64,000 nucleotides of DNA from Microbacterium sp. GCS4. Its GTDB lineage: Bacteria > Actinomycetota > Actinomycetes > Actinomycetales > Microbacteriaceae. The notes beneath the pieces were generated by a model, which did no database searches, was not told the DNA's origin, and was given only the letters and a program-made list of their open reading frames with translations. This document shows, piece after piece, positions 16,040 to 24,241 of the stretch. Every line of letters starts with the position of its first letter. Position 1 is the stretch's first letter. The stretch is taken from the NCBI RefSeq assembly GCF_001262495.1, contig NZ_LGYE01000002.1, positions 424,368 to 488,367 of the forward strand. Direction: 5' to 3'. The position numbers and the translations under genes were made by a program.

Positions 16040-16549
16040 TCAGGGCACATCGGCGCGCTCTCGGCGCGGCCCCGGGGCGCGCAGCCCTTCCGCATGGAAC
16101 GCCAAGAGCTTCACGGCCGCGTCGACCGTCTCGTCGAGGACCTCGCGCGGATCGCCTGCGAGCGCGAGCATCCGGTGTCCGATGCCGTCCGGCCCCGCCC
16201 ATCCGAGGAAGACGGTTCCCGCTGGATGCCCGCCGTCCGGCCCCGGGCCGCCCACGCCGGTCGTCGCGACACACAGGTCGGCGTCGAACAGGTCCCGCGC
16301 ACTCGCAGCGAGCTGTTCGGCGCAGGACGCCGAGACCGGATCCGTTCCCGGCGTGAGCCCCAGCACGCGCTCCTTGACGTCGGTGAGATAGGCGACCACG
16401 CCACCGGCGAACCACTCGCCGGCCCCCTCGGCCGCTCCGATCGTGCTCGCGAGGCGGCCGGAGGTGAGCGACTCCACGACGCAGACGCGGAGCCCGCGCT
16501 CCTGCGCGATCTCGCTCAGTCTCTCCAGGGCGTCTTGCGCTGCGGTCAC
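16040..16549 (-). CDS. pncC: CinA C-terminal domain protein, nicotinamide-nucleotide amidohydrolase
   Basis: 169 residues, stand-alone CinA-C (COG1546). It hydrolyses nicotinamide mononucleotide to nicotinate mononucleotide plus ammonia in pyridine-nucleotide salvage. Family features: VVESLTSGRLASTIG (usual form ESxTGG), GGVVAYLTDVKERVLGL, and the Gly-rich TTGVGGPGPDGGHPAGTVFL. GTG start at 16549 overlaps the CBS gene stop by 4 nt, so it is the last gene of an FHA-CBS-PncC operon. Confidence 0.88.
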   Translation of the reverse strand: MTAAQDALERLSEIAQERGLRVCVVESLTSGRLASTIGAAEGAGEWFAGGVVAYLTDVKERVLGLTPGTDPVSASCAEQLAASARDLFDADLCVATTGVGGPGPDGGHPAGTVFLGWAGPDGIGHRMLALAGDPREVLDETVDAAVKLLAFHAEGLRAPGPRRERADVP

Positions 16550-16959
16550 TGCGAGATGCCCTCGACCGTCTTGCCCGTCGAGGCCGCCGAGAGCGACAGC
16601 GCGACGTCGGCCTGACTGACGATGCCTACCAACTGGTGGTTCTCGATCACGGGGAGACGTCGCACCTGGTGACGCTGCATGCGTTCGAGAACGATGCGTA
16701 CGTCGTCGTCGGCCGCGATCGTCACCGGAGCGCCTTTCGCGAGCCGGCCGGCGGGAGTCGTCTCGGGATCCATGCCCTTGGCGACCGCGCCCACCACGAT
16801 GTCGCGGTCGGTGAGCATGCCCTTGAGCTTTCTGTCCTCTCCGCAGATCGGCAGCGCGCCGACGTCGAGATCGGCCATGACGGATGCCGCGATGCGCAAC
16901 GAGTCATTCACGCCGATGCAACGGGGGCTCTGCGTCATGATCTCCCGCGCGGTCGTCAT
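16546..16959 (-). CDS. CBS-pair domain protein
   Basis: 137 residues, two CBS motifs: MTTAREIMTQSPRCIGVNDS with DVGALPICG and TDRDIVV, then VTIAADDDVRIVLERMQRHQ with RRLPVIENHQLVGIVSQAD. The stand-alone CBS pair (hypoxic-response-protein type) usually senses adenosine nucleotides. ATG 16959 overlaps the stop of the FHA gene and its stop overlaps the pncC start. The translational coupling to a phosphopeptide-binding protein and an NMN deamidase hints at an energy or NAD sensing unit; no direct evidence for this. Confidence 0.9.
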   Translation of the reverse strand: MTTAREIMTQSPRCIGVNDSLRIAASVMADLDVGALPICGEDRKLKGMLTDRDIVVGAVAKGMDPETTPAGRLAKGAPVTIAADDDVRIVLERMQRHQVRRLPVIENHQLVGIVSQADVALSLSAASTGKTVEGISQ

Positions 16960-17528
16960 CGCACGGCATCCGGGTCGTCGGGTGCCCCCTCGGACACGGC
17001 ACCAGAACCCGGCGCGGAATCCGAACCCGACGCGGGATCCGCCTCGTGCGCCTCGTCCGCCTGGTCGGAGTAGTCCGGGCGCGGCTCCTGCAGCGGCTGG
17101 TCGGAGTACTCGCCGCCGAGGCGTCCGCCGAACGGGCGGCCGTGGTCCGCGAACTCCTCGCGAGCGAACGTGAACGACCAATCGCCGATCGTGAACTGTG
17201 CGCCGGTGCGGAGCGTCTCGGTCCGGTCGCCCGGATGCGTCGCATCCGCTGCGGGGTTGGTGTTCATCCCGCCCTCGCCGTGCATCTCCAGGACGTACTC
17301 GTCCCGTTCGTCGTGCGTGATGGTGGCGTGAACCGGGTCGGCGCCCGGGACCCGCAGGTCGGCCTCGGCGGCGGATCCGATGCGCACGACCTCGGCCTCG
17401 AGCGCGAACTCGGATCGGTCGTCGTCGTGGTTGATCCTCAACCGGGGATCGCCCGCGCCGTACTCGGCGTGCGTCGTCTCGGGCGTGTAGCCCTCGTCCG
17501 GGCGGTCGTCGATGTGCCGTGCGTTCAT
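16956..17528 (-). CDS. FHA-domain-like acidic protein
   Basis: 190 residues. The centre (about residues 28-130) has forkhead-associated features: LEAEVVRIGSAAEADLRVPG (Gly-Ser after an Arg, typical of FHA strand 3-4), DPVHATITHD in place of the usual SRxHA, YVLEMHGEGGMNTNP, and a closing TLRTGAQFTIGDWSFTF. The C-terminal 50 residues are very acidic and Pro/Ser-rich, probably disordered. FHA domains bind phosphothreonine peptides; the atypical second motif lowers certainty. It is the first gene of the FHA-CBS-PncC operon. Confidence 0.75.
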   Translation of the reverse strand: MNARHIDDRPDEGYTPETTHAEYGAGDPRLRINHDDDRSEFALEAEVVRIGSAAEADLRVPGADPVHATITHDERDEYVLEMHGEGGMNTNPAADATHPGDRTETLRTGAQFTIGDWSFTFAREEFADHGRPFGGRLGGEYSDQPLQEPRPDYSDQADEAHEADPASGSDSAPGSGAVSEGAPDDPDAVR

Positions 17529-17594
17529 GAGAAGGCCTCCTCGGGTCGTGTGTCGACGCTACCGCGCGGGGTGACGTTCTGCAGGGGGTTGACT

Positions 17595-17936
17595 TCAGCG
17601 CTCTGCGTCGTCCGACTCCCCGAATTCGAGCGCCGGGAGGACATCCTCCGGCACCAGCATGATTCCTCCGGTGCTGCTGGCCGAGTTCGCCATCGCGGCG
17701 ATCCACTCGGAGCGGAGTTCGACGGGGGCGGGGTCGTCGAAGATGAAGCGCAGGGGGATCGAGGGATGCAACCAGATCGTGGTGCGGCCCGGAGCGTCGC
17801 CTTCGGGGTGCTGCCAGCTCAGCGTGAAGCTCTCGTTGCGACGCAGCTTCGTCGAGATCACGACTTTGAGATGTGCGAGGGCGCGATCGTCGATCTGGAT
17901 CGGATTGTCCGCACCGTCGTAGTAGATCATTCCCAT
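17595..17936 (-). CDS. DUF7882-like small protein (paralogue A)
   Basis: 113 residues, starting MGMIYYDGADNPIQIDDRAL and continuing AHLKVVISTKLRRNESF and TTIWLHPSIPLRFIFDDPAP. It matches a small protein family widespread in Microbacteriaceae, sometimes mislabelled as DNA ligase because of similarity to a ligase-associated domain. It has no catalytic motif and no signal peptide. It is divergent from a homologous 116-residue gene at 18026; the two share an 89-bp promoter region. Function unknown. Confidence 0.8.
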   Translation of the reverse strand: MGMIYYDGADNPIQIDDRALAHLKVVISTKLRRNESFTLSWQHPEGDAPGRTTIWLHPSIPLRFIFDDPAPVELRSEWIAAMANSASSTGGIMLVPEDVLPALEFGESDDAER

Positions 17937-18025
17937 AGGATCGACGCTACGCAGGTACGCGCCGCTCCGACAGGGGATGTGGTTCGGCGCCCCCGGTCGA
18001 GAGACGAGAGTGAGGAGAGGGGCCG

Positions 18026-18376
18026 ATGGGCAAGTTCATCTACGAGGGAAACGTCAAGACGGAGATCGAGGACCGCGCGCTCACGCACCTCCAGCTCGTC
18101 ATCACCGCCAAGCTCCGCCGCGCCGAGCCCTTCCCGTTCAGCTGGCGCGAGGACGCGAGCGTCGGCGGCGGTCGCACCACCGTCTGGGTGCAGCCGGGCA
18201 GCTCGCTCGTGTTCAAGTACTTCGGCAGTCGTCAGCCGTCGATCAACCGCGCCTGGATCGAAGCCCTCGCATACACGGCGAATGCTCCCAGCGGTCTGTA
18301 TCTCGTCCCCGAACCGCAGGACCCGCACGGCTCGTCGGCCGACCACGTCGACGACTCCGTCACGCCGCCGGTCTGA
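18026..18376 (+). CDS. DUF7882-like small protein (paralogue B)
   Basis: 116 residues, clearly homologous to the gene at 17595-17936: MGKFIYEGNVKTEIEDRALT, HLQLVITAKLRRAEPFPFSW, TTVWVQPGSSLVFKYFG and a C-terminal GLYLVPE shared with IMLVPE of the partner. ATG 18026 follows GAGGAGAGG. It is read away from its paralogue and toward the SDR gene 113 bp downstream. The inverted-duplicate arrangement suggests a local duplication with inversion, or two subunits expressed from one control region. Function unknown. Confidence 0.8.
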   Translation: MGKFIYEGNVKTEIEDRALTHLQLVITAKLRRAEPFPFSWREDASVGGGRTTVWVQPGSSLVFKYFGSRQPSINRAWIEALAYTANAPSGLYLVPEPQDPHGSSADHVDDSVTPPV

Positions 18377-18489
18377 CGCGCGCGCACCGCGCGACCCGCG
18401 CACCGGGCGACGCGTGCGATCGTGTCAACCCCCTGCCGACCTCGGCCGGCTCCCGCGAGTCTCGAACGACACGGATCGAGAGGAGCGAC

Positions 18490-19371
18490 ATGACCGACAC
18501 CACCGACCCGCGCCACGCGCATCGTGAAGAGGGCTTCCCCGCGCAGCAGCAGGATCAGCCGGGGCTGACCGACGAGACCCGGCCCGATCCCGATCACGGC
18601 GAGAGCACGTATCGGGGCCACGGACGGCTGCAGGGGCGACGAGCTCTGATCACCGGAGGCGACTCGGGCATCGGCCGCGCCGTGGCGATCGCCTACGCCC
18701 GAGAGGGAGCAGACGTCGCGATCGTCCACCTGCCGGAGGAGCAGAAGGATGCCGACGACACTCTCGCGCTCGTCCGCGCCGAGGGACGCACAGCACTCAG
18801 CCTCGCGGGAGACGTGCGCGACGAGGACTTCGCGACCCGGGTGGTGACCGAGACCCGCAGCGCGCTGGGCGGGCTCGACATCCTCGTGCTCAATGCCGCC
18901 TATCAGCACGACATCGACGGCTTCGAGTCCCTCAGCACCGAGCGGATGCGCCGGGTGTTCGACACGAACCTCATCGGGATGCTGTTCACGGCGCGCGCGG
19001 CGTTCCCGCACCTGGAGCCCGGCGCGAGCATGATCGTCACGGCCTCCGTGCAGGCGTACCAGCCGTCGCCGGGCCTGATCGACTACGCCATGACCAAGGC
19101 GGCCCAGGTCGCCTTCGTGAAGGCGCTCGCCGAAGAGGCCGGTCCGCGGGGCGTGCGCGTGAACGCCGTGGCGCCCGGCCCGATCTGGACGCCGCTCATC
19201 CCGGCGACAGGGTGGGATGCCGAACGTCTGGCGACCTTCGGCGAGGACACGCCCCTGGGTCGGGCCGGCCAGCCGTCCGAGCTCGCGGGAGCCTACGTGT
19301 ACCTGGCCTCCGACGACGCCTCGTACACCTCGGGAGCGGTGCTCCCGGTGACCGGGGGCAAGCACCTGTAG
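18490..19371 (+). CDS. SDR-family oxidoreductase, general-stress (YdaD/GSP39-like) type
   Basis: 293 residues from ATG 18490 with GAGAGGAGCGAC upstream. An N-terminal polar extension of about 40 residues (Gln/Asp/Pro-rich, ESTYRGHGRLQG) precedes the classical SDR core. Cofactor motif is TGGDSGIGRAVA, then VLNAAYQH in place of NNAG, active-site Ser in IVTASVQAYQ, and Tyr-x-x-x-Lys in YAMTKAAQ. The C-terminus SYTSGAVLPVTGGKHL is typical. The extended N-terminus with an SDR core is seen in general stress protein 39-like dehydrogenases. Substrate unknown. Confidence 0.9.
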   Translation: MTDTTDPRHAHREEGFPAQQQDQPGLTDETRPDPDHGESTYRGHGRLQGRRALITGGDSGIGRAVAIAYAREGADVAIVHLPEEQKDADDTLALVRAEGRTALSLAGDVRDEDFATRVVTETRSALGGLDILVLNAAYQHDIDGFESLSTERMRRVFDTNLIGMLFTARAAFPHLEPGASMIVTASVQAYQPSPGLIDYAMTKAAQVAFVKALAEEAGPRGVRVNAVAPGPIWTPLIPATGWDAERLATFGEDTPLGRAGQPSELAGAYVYLASDDASYTSGAVLPVTGGKHL

Positions 19372-19397
19372 AGGCCCGCGCGGCCTAGGCTGGACGG

Positions 19398-20333
19398 GTG
19401 CAGCAGTCCGCGTCCTCCCGCCCGCTGGTGGGCGTCGCCCTCGTCATCGGATCGTGTCTGTCGCTGCCCTTCGGCGCGGCCGTCGCGGCGCAGCTCTTCC
19501 CGGTGCTCGGCCCGTGGGGAGTGACCTCGCTGCGGGTCGCGATCGCGGCGCTGCTGCTACTGGTGATCGTGCGGCCGAACCCGCGGGGGTGGACGCGGCA
19601 GCAGTGGACGGCCGCGGCGCTGTTCGGGTTGTCGCTCGCGGCGATGAACGCGTTCTTCTACGCGGCGATCGACCGCATCCCGCTGGGGCCCGCCGTCGCG
19701 ATCGAGTTCCTCGGACCGCTCATCCTCGCCGCGGTGCTCACGCGCCGCCTCGCGGACTTCGCCTGGGTCGGGATCGCGCTGCTCGGCATGGTCCTGCTCG
19801 GGATCGACGGTCTGATCGGAGCGGAGCCGCTGGATCCGCTCGGCGTCCTGTTCGTGCTCGTCGCGGCCGGGTTCTGGATCATGTACATCCGGATGAGCGC
19901 ACGCGTGGGCGCTGTGATCCCGGGCAGCGGCGGGCTCGCCATGGGGCTCGCCGTCGCCGCGGTGCTGCTGATCCCCGTGGGGGTGCCCGCAGCCGTCACC
20001 GTGGCGGGAGACATGCAGCTCCTGCTGCTCGCGGCGATCACCGCCGTGCTGTCGTCGGTGATCCCGTACAGCTTCGAGCTCGCCGCGCTCCGGCGACTGC
20101 CGCAGCGGGTGTTCGGCGTGCTGCTGAGCCTCGAGCCCGCTTTCGCGACGCTCGCCGGCTGGCTCGTGCTCGGTCAGTCGGCGACGCCGCTCAAGCTGCT
20201 CGCGATCGGTCTCGTGGTCGCCGCCAGCGTCGGGACGACGCTCGGTGCGCGACGCCAGGACAAGGATGCGCGACGCCGTCGGAAGGAGGAGGAGGCCGGT
20301 CCGTTCACCGGCCCCCTCCCGCTGCCCGACTGA
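19398..20333 (+). CDS. EamA/DMT transporter, RhtA-like exporter
   Basis: 311 residues with GTG start at 19398. Ten hydrophobic segments; motifs AVAIEFLGPLILA and VIPYSFELAALRRLPQRVFGVLLSLEPAFA are diagnostic of the RhtA/YdcZ-like amino-acid exporter branch (threonine/homoserine efflux in Escherichia coli). The C-terminus is a charged cytosolic tail of about 30 residues. It starts 26 nt after the SDR gene, possibly co-transcribed. The exact substrate is not determinable here. Confidence 0.88.
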   Translation: MQQSASSRPLVGVALVIGSCLSLPFGAAVAAQLFPVLGPWGVTSLRVAIAALLLLVIVRPNPRGWTRQQWTAAALFGLSLAAMNAFFYAAIDRIPLGPAVAIEFLGPLILAAVLTRRLADFAWVGIALLGMVLLGIDGLIGAEPLDPLGVLFVLVAAGFWIMYIRMSARVGAVIPGSGGLAMGLAVAAVLLIPVGVPAAVTVAGDMQLLLLAAITAVLSSVIPYSFELAALRRLPQRVFGVLLSLEPAFATLAGWLVLGQSATPLKLLAIGLVVAASVGTTLGARRQDKDARRRRKEEEAGPFTGPLPLPD

Positions 20334-20360
20334 TCTCGAGTCCCGATCCGCGGCTTCGTC

Positions 20361-21134
20361 TCACGCGACTCGGGCGGCCGCCCGGGGGACCGGAAGCGGA
20401 TACCGGCGTCGCAGGAGCACCCGCTGCACGAGCGTCCACGCGACCGTGACGGTCAGATAGAGCGCGGCGGCCAACGGCACGAACGCCGCGAACACGGCCG
20501 TCAGGTAGTGCAGGGCTCCCGCCACTCGCATCATGGCGGGCGAGTTCAGCGGAGACTCCTCCGCACCCTCGACCGGCACCGGGCGGAAGACTCGCCGCGA
20601 CACCTCGGCGACCGCCACGATGATCGCGAGGAGCGCGCCGAACACGGCGAAGGTCGCGGGTGTCGCCGTGCCGCCGAACAGCGCCGAGACGAGGCTCGTG
20701 CCGAGCGGTGCGCCGAACAGCTCGTGCGTGAGCAGGTCGTTGGGGTGCCCGGCGATCTCGGGGCGCAGGAACAGCGTGTAGATCAGGCCCACGACCGGCG
20801 CCTGGGCGAGCACCGGCAGCATGCCCGCGAAGGGGGAGGTGTTCTCGGAGCGGTAGAGCTCCATCATCTCCTTCTGCAGTCGCTCGGGGTTCTTCTTGTG
20901 GCGCTTCTGCAGCTCGCGCAGCCGCGGCGCGAGGCGCGCTCTGGTCTGCTCGGCCTTGGCCTGCGAGAAGCCGACGGGGATCAGCAGGGCACGCACGAGG
21001 AGGGTCACGAGCACGACCGCGAGGGCCGCGGCGGATGCTCCGGCGAGAGGTCCGACGAGGGTGGCGAGGCCGGCCAGCGCGCCGTAGGCGGCGTCGAGGA
21101 GGGCGGCGAGAGGAGGGAAGGCGAAGATGTCCAT
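20361..21134 (-). CDS. yidC: YidC/Oxa1-family membrane insertase, second paralogue type
   Basis: 257 residues without the large periplasmic domain. It has five hydrophobic segments, a conserved Arg in LLVRALLIPVGFSQAK within the first groove helix, a cytosolic coiled-coil loop LAPRLRELQKRHKKNPERLQ, EMMELYRSENTSPFAGMLPV and the GLIYTLFLRPEI segment. It inserts membrane proteins together with or independently of Sec. The housekeeping yidC normally sits by rpmH/rnpA; this copy is instead paired with a DUF6412 gene upstream, a known actinobacterial arrangement, so it is probably a specialised paralogue. Confidence 0.88.
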   Translation of the reverse strand: MDIFAFPPLAALLDAAYGALAGLATLVGPLAGASAAALAVVLVTLLVRALLIPVGFSQAKAEQTRARLAPRLRELQKRHKKNPERLQKEMMELYRSENTSPFAGMLPVLAQAPVVGLIYTLFLRPEIAGHPNDLLTHELFGAPLGTSLVSALFGGTATPATFAVFGALLAIIVAVAEVSRRVFRPVPVEGAEESPLNSPAMMRVAGALHYLTAVFAAFVPLAAALYLTVTVAWTLVQRVLLRRRYPLPVPRAAARVA

Positions 21135-21197
21135 GGAAGTCCGTTCGTGTGTCGGGAAGGGTCGGCGAAGGCCGCGCGGTCCCGTACGAGAGACGGA

Positions 21198-21470
21198 CTA
21201 CGCGGCGACGGCGACTCCCGGCGCACGAGGACGAGGATGCCCCGCGGCATCCGGATCGCTCTGCGCGAGCAGCGTCGAGGCGTCGATCGCGCGCAGCGGA
21301 TGCGGGGCGCTGCGCGGCGTCGGGGGAGCGAGGCTCAGCGCGACGGCGATCGTGAGGGTGGTCAGCGCGATCAGCGCGATCGCGAGACCGAGGGCGGCGG
21401 CATCGGGCAGGGCGACGAGGCCGAGCGCGGACGCGACGAAGGTCAGCATCTGACCGAACCACTCGTTCAC
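21198..21470 (-). CDS. DUF6412 small membrane protein
   Basis: 90 residues from GTG 21470, chosen because GGGAGG lies 7 nt upstream; the next upstream GTG at 21476 is too close to that site. It has two hydrophobic segments at about 10-50, then a Pro/Arg-rich tail with QSDPDAAGHPRPRAPG, the signature end of DUF6412 proteins. It lies 63 bp upstream of the YidC paralogue on the same strand, the usual pairing in actinobacteria. Function unknown; a partner or substrate of the insertase is plausible. Confidence 0.8.
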   Translation of the reverse strand: MNEWFGQMLTFVASALGLVALPDAAALGLAIALIALTTLTIAVALSLAPPTPRSAPHPLRAIDASTLLAQSDPDAAGHPRPRAPGVAVAA

Positions 21471-21561
21471 GCGCACACCTCCCTCACCGTGAGCGTAACA
21501 CCGGCGTCCGTGCCGCGGCCGGGAGCGGACGGGCTGTCCGCTCCGGGCGTAGCCTCGAGGC

Positions 21562-22608
21562 ATGAGTGATCTGCGCCGCCTGTTCGGCATCGAGCATCCG
21601 ATCGTCCTCGGCCCGTTCGGCGGGCTCTCCTCGGTCGCGCTGACGGCGGCCGTGAGCGATGCCGGCGGGCTCGGCGGCTTCGGGCTGTACGGGTTCGACG
21701 GCGCCCGCATCCGCTCCACCGTCGCGGCGCTGCGTGAGGCCACAGCGCGCCCGTTCGCCGTGAACATCTGGCTGCCGACCGGCGACGAGGTGGAGCCGAA
21801 CGCCCAGCACGCCGTGTTCGCGCAGGCGCTGCAGCCCTTCTACGAGGCGGTCGGACTCGACGTCCCCGGGCGCCCCGATCAGTATCTTCCGTCGCTCGAC
21901 GAGCAACTCGATGCGATCTGGGAGTCGGCACCGCCCGTGCTCAGCGTCGTGTTCGGCGTGCCCACCGACGAGATGATCGACGAGGCGCGACGCCGCGGCA
22001 TCCGCGTGGTCGGCACCGCGACGACGGTCGCCGAGGCGGTCGCGCTGGCCGAAGCGGGAGTGGATGCCGTCGTCGCCACCGGTCTGGAGGCAGGAGGGCA
22101 CCGTGTCTCGTTCCTGCGCCCTGCCGAAGACTCCCTCATCGGCACCCTGGCGCTCGTGCCGCAGGTCGTCGACGCGGTCGACGTGCCCGTGATCGCGGCG
22201 GGCGGAATCGCGGATCGGCGCGGAGTCGCGGCGGCGTTCGCGCTCGGAGCCTCGGCCGTGCAGGTCGGCACAGCCTTCCTCGCGACCGCCGAGTCGGCCA
22301 CGACCGATGCCCACCGCGAGGCGATCCACTCCACCGCCGCCGACGAGACCGTGCTCACCCGGGCCATGAGCGGACGTCTCGCCCGCGGAGCGCGCAATCG
22401 CGCCGTGCGGGCGATCGAGGCGAGCGGCACGATCGCGCCGTTCCCCATGCAGAACTGGCTCACCGGGAGGTTCCGCGCCGTCGCGAACGACCAGGGTCTC
22501 GGCGAGCTGCAGTCGCTGTGGATGGGCCAGGGCGCGCCGCTCGCCCACGCCCGCACGGCATCCGAGGCCTTCGCAGAGCTGCGGGCGGGGGTACCGGGAG
22601 AGAACTGA
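21562..22608 (+). CDS. NAD(P)H-dependent flavin oxidoreductase, nitronate monooxygenase-like
   Basis: 348 residues, TIM-barrel FMN enzyme. Start region LFGIEHPIVLGPFGGLSSVALTAAVSDAGG, then FGVPTDEMIDEARRRGIRVV, VVATGLEAGGHR with the conserved Gly-His, VIAAGGIADRRGVAAAFALG for phosphate binding, and FLATAESATTDAHREAI. In family members this oxidises alkyl nitronates or acts as an NADH:quinone-type flavin reductase. The usual GPM(A)G start is GPFGG here. No operon partner is evident; the 36-bp gap to the toxin-antitoxin pair could allow read-through. Confidence 0.88.
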   Translation: MSDLRRLFGIEHPIVLGPFGGLSSVALTAAVSDAGGLGGFGLYGFDGARIRSTVAALREATARPFAVNIWLPTGDEVEPNAQHAVFAQALQPFYEAVGLDVPGRPDQYLPSLDEQLDAIWESAPPVLSVVFGVPTDEMIDEARRRGIRVVGTATTVAEAVALAEAGVDAVVATGLEAGGHRVSFLRPAEDSLIGTLALVPQVVDAVDVPVIAAGGIADRRGVAAAFALGASAVQVGTAFLATAESATTDAHREAIHSTAADETVLTRAMSGRLARGARNRAVRAIEASGTIAPFPMQNWLTGRFRAVANDQGLGELQSLWMGQGAPLAHARTASEAFAELRAGVPGEN

Positions 22609-22644
22609 TGCCCACCTGGCTAGGCATCTGGCTGGAATGCACAT

Positions 22645-22902
22645 ATGTCGACCCATAACGTCCTGGATGCGCGGAACAACCTCTCACGCTTGATCGTGGA
22701 GTCGCAGAGCGGTGAGGACGTCGTCATCACCCGGCGCGGCACTCCGGTTGCCCGGCTCGTGCCCGTCGGACCCGTCGACATGGTTCAGAGCGGACGACTG
22801 CTCGTGGAATGGATCGAGAGTTCACCGCTCCCCCCGCGGCTCTCGCGCCTCGCACGCGAGATCGACGCGCAGGTCGCCGAGAACCGGGACGCCTGGGAAT
22901 GA
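22645..22902 (+). CDS. vapB: Type II antitoxin, Phd/YefM-VapB type
   Basis: 85 residues. The N-terminus has the Phd/YefM DNA-binding fold (NVLDARNNLSRLIVESQSGE, VVITRRGTPVARLVPV) and the C-terminus is a short toxin-binding segment ending in LAREIDAQVAENRDAWE. Its stop overlaps the start of the PIN toxin (ATGA), ensuring coupled synthesis. It probably represses its own promoter together with the toxin. Confidence 0.88.
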   Translation: MSTHNVLDARNNLSRLIVESQSGEDVVITRRGTPVARLVPVGPVDMVQSGRLLVEWIESSPLPPRLSRLAREIDAQVAENRDAWE

Positions 22903-23300
22903 TCTATCTCGACTCCTGCATCCTGATCTACGCGCTCGAGGACGCAGGGCCCCGCGGCGATGCCGTTCGCCGACGGCTTCGAAGCATCGACGAGACGGTG
23001 GCGTCGAGTCCGCTCGCGCTGCAGGAGTGCCTCATGCTCCTGATCCGGGAGAGGAACCTCGAGGTGCGGGATCGATATCTGGCGCTCTTCGATCACCTCG
23101 AGAGCATCCCCCTCGACACCGCAGTCTTCGTGCGTGCCGCTGAGCTCCGCGCGGACTTCGGGGTCAAGACGCCGGACGCCCTGCATCTTGCCGCAGCGCA
23201 GCTCTCGGGATGCACGGAGTTCTGGACGAACGACCGAAGGCTCGCATCCGCATCGCACGGTCTCGCCGTCGACGTGATCGACGACGCCGGTTCGGGCTGA
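22899..23300 (+). CDS. vapC: Type II toxin, PIN-domain ribonuclease (VapC-like)
   Basis: 133 residues from ATG 22899. PIN acidic residues are visible: Asp5 in IYLDSCILIYALED, Glu in SPLALQECLMLL, Asp in VKTPDALHLAAA and Asp in FWTNDRRLA. These would coordinate magnesium for RNA cleavage. All four are intact, so the toxin should be active. VapC toxins usually cut tRNA or rRNA; the target is unknown. Confidence 0.9.
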   Translation: MIYLDSCILIYALEDAGPRGDAVRRRLRSIDETVASSPLALQECLMLLIRERNLEVRDRYLALFDHLESIPLDTAVFVRAAELRADFGVKTPDALHLAAAQLSGCTEFWTNDRRLASASHGLAVDVIDDAGSG

Positions 23301-23313
23301 AGGCTCTCCGTCG

Positions 23314-24165
23314 CTAGAGGATGACGGTCGAGCGGCCGTGCACGATCACGCGATCCTCCGCGTGCCACTGCACGGCGCGCGCGAGCACGAGACGCTCCAC
23401 ATCGGCGCCGCGGCGCTGCAGCTCGGCGGCCGACTCGGAGTGCGTGACGCGCGTGACGTCCTGCTCGATGATCGGCCCCTCGTCGAGGTCGGCCGTCGCG
23501 TAGTGCGCCGTGGCTCCGATGAGCTTGACGCCCCGCTCCTTGGCGCGCGCATAGGGGTTCGCGCCGATGAACGCCGGCAGGAACGAATGGTGGATGTTGA
23601 TCACCGGGGCCTCGAGGCGCTCGATGAAGTCGTCCGTGAGGATCTGCATGTAGCGCGCGAGCACCACGAGGTCGACGTTGCCGCGCAGCAGCTCCAGCTG
23701 GCGCTGCTCCATGGACTCCTTGTCGCCCGAGGGGATGTGCACGAACGGCACACCGAACGAGCGCACGGCCTCCGCGAGGTCGGGGTGGTTCGAGACGACC
23801 ATCGTCACGTCGATGTCGAGCTGACCGCGCTGCGTGCGCCACAGCAGCTCCATGAGGCAGTGGTCGTACTTCGACACGAAGATCGCGACGCGCTTGCGGC
23901 GGGCGGTGTCGTGCAGCGACCACTCCATGCCGAAGCGCTCGGCGACCCGCTCGAGATCGGCTTCGAGCGCGGTGCGGGCCGCGGCGAGACCGGGCAGGTG
24001 GATGACGGTGCGCTGGAAGAAGCGTCCGCCCTCGGAGTCCGTCGAGTGCTGGTCGAGCGAGATGATGTTCGCGCCGTGCTGTGCGAGTACGCCGGCGACG
24101 GCGGCGACGATGCCGGGCTGGTCGTCGCAGGCGATCAGCAGGCGGGCGGTGTCGGGCTGGGGCAT
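23314..24165 (-). CDS. purU: Formyltetrahydrofolate deformylase
   Basis: 283 residues. An N-terminal ACT domain (LLIACDDQPGIVAAVAGVLA) is followed by a formyltransferase fold with active-site NIHHSFLPAF, GATAHYATADLDEGPII and the folate loop ARYMQILTDDF. It hydrolyses 10-formyl-THF to formate and THF, balancing one-carbon pools. Length and motifs are normal. It converges with vapC across 13 bp. Confidence 0.95.
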   Translation of the reverse strand: MPQPDTARLLIACDDQPGIVAAVAGVLAQHGANIISLDQHSTDSEGGRFFQRTVIHLPGLAAARTALEADLERVAERFGMEWSLHDTARRKRVAIFVSKYDHCLMELLWRTQRGQLDIDVTMVVSNHPDLAEAVRSFGVPFVHIPSGDKESMEQRQLELLRGNVDLVVLARYMQILTDDFIERLEAPVINIHHSFLPAFIGANPYARAKERGVKLIGATAHYATADLDEGPIIEQDVTRVTHSESAAELQRRGADVERLVLARAVQWHAEDRVIVHGRSTVIL

Positions 24166-24241
24166 GGAGGACTCCTCGGGGTGTGCATCGATTCTGCCGT
24201 GGATGAGACCCCCGGGCGAATCGCCGCCCTACCCTGGAGGG

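Noticed and set aside
17977..18489. N-terminal extension of the SDR gene
   Set aside because: Overlaps the better-supported DUF7882-like gene; the SDR start at 18490 follows GAGAGGAGCGAC.
22645..23300. Mobile island around the toxin-antitoxin pair
   Set aside because: No composition shift, integrase, tRNA attachment site or direct repeats seen nearby.
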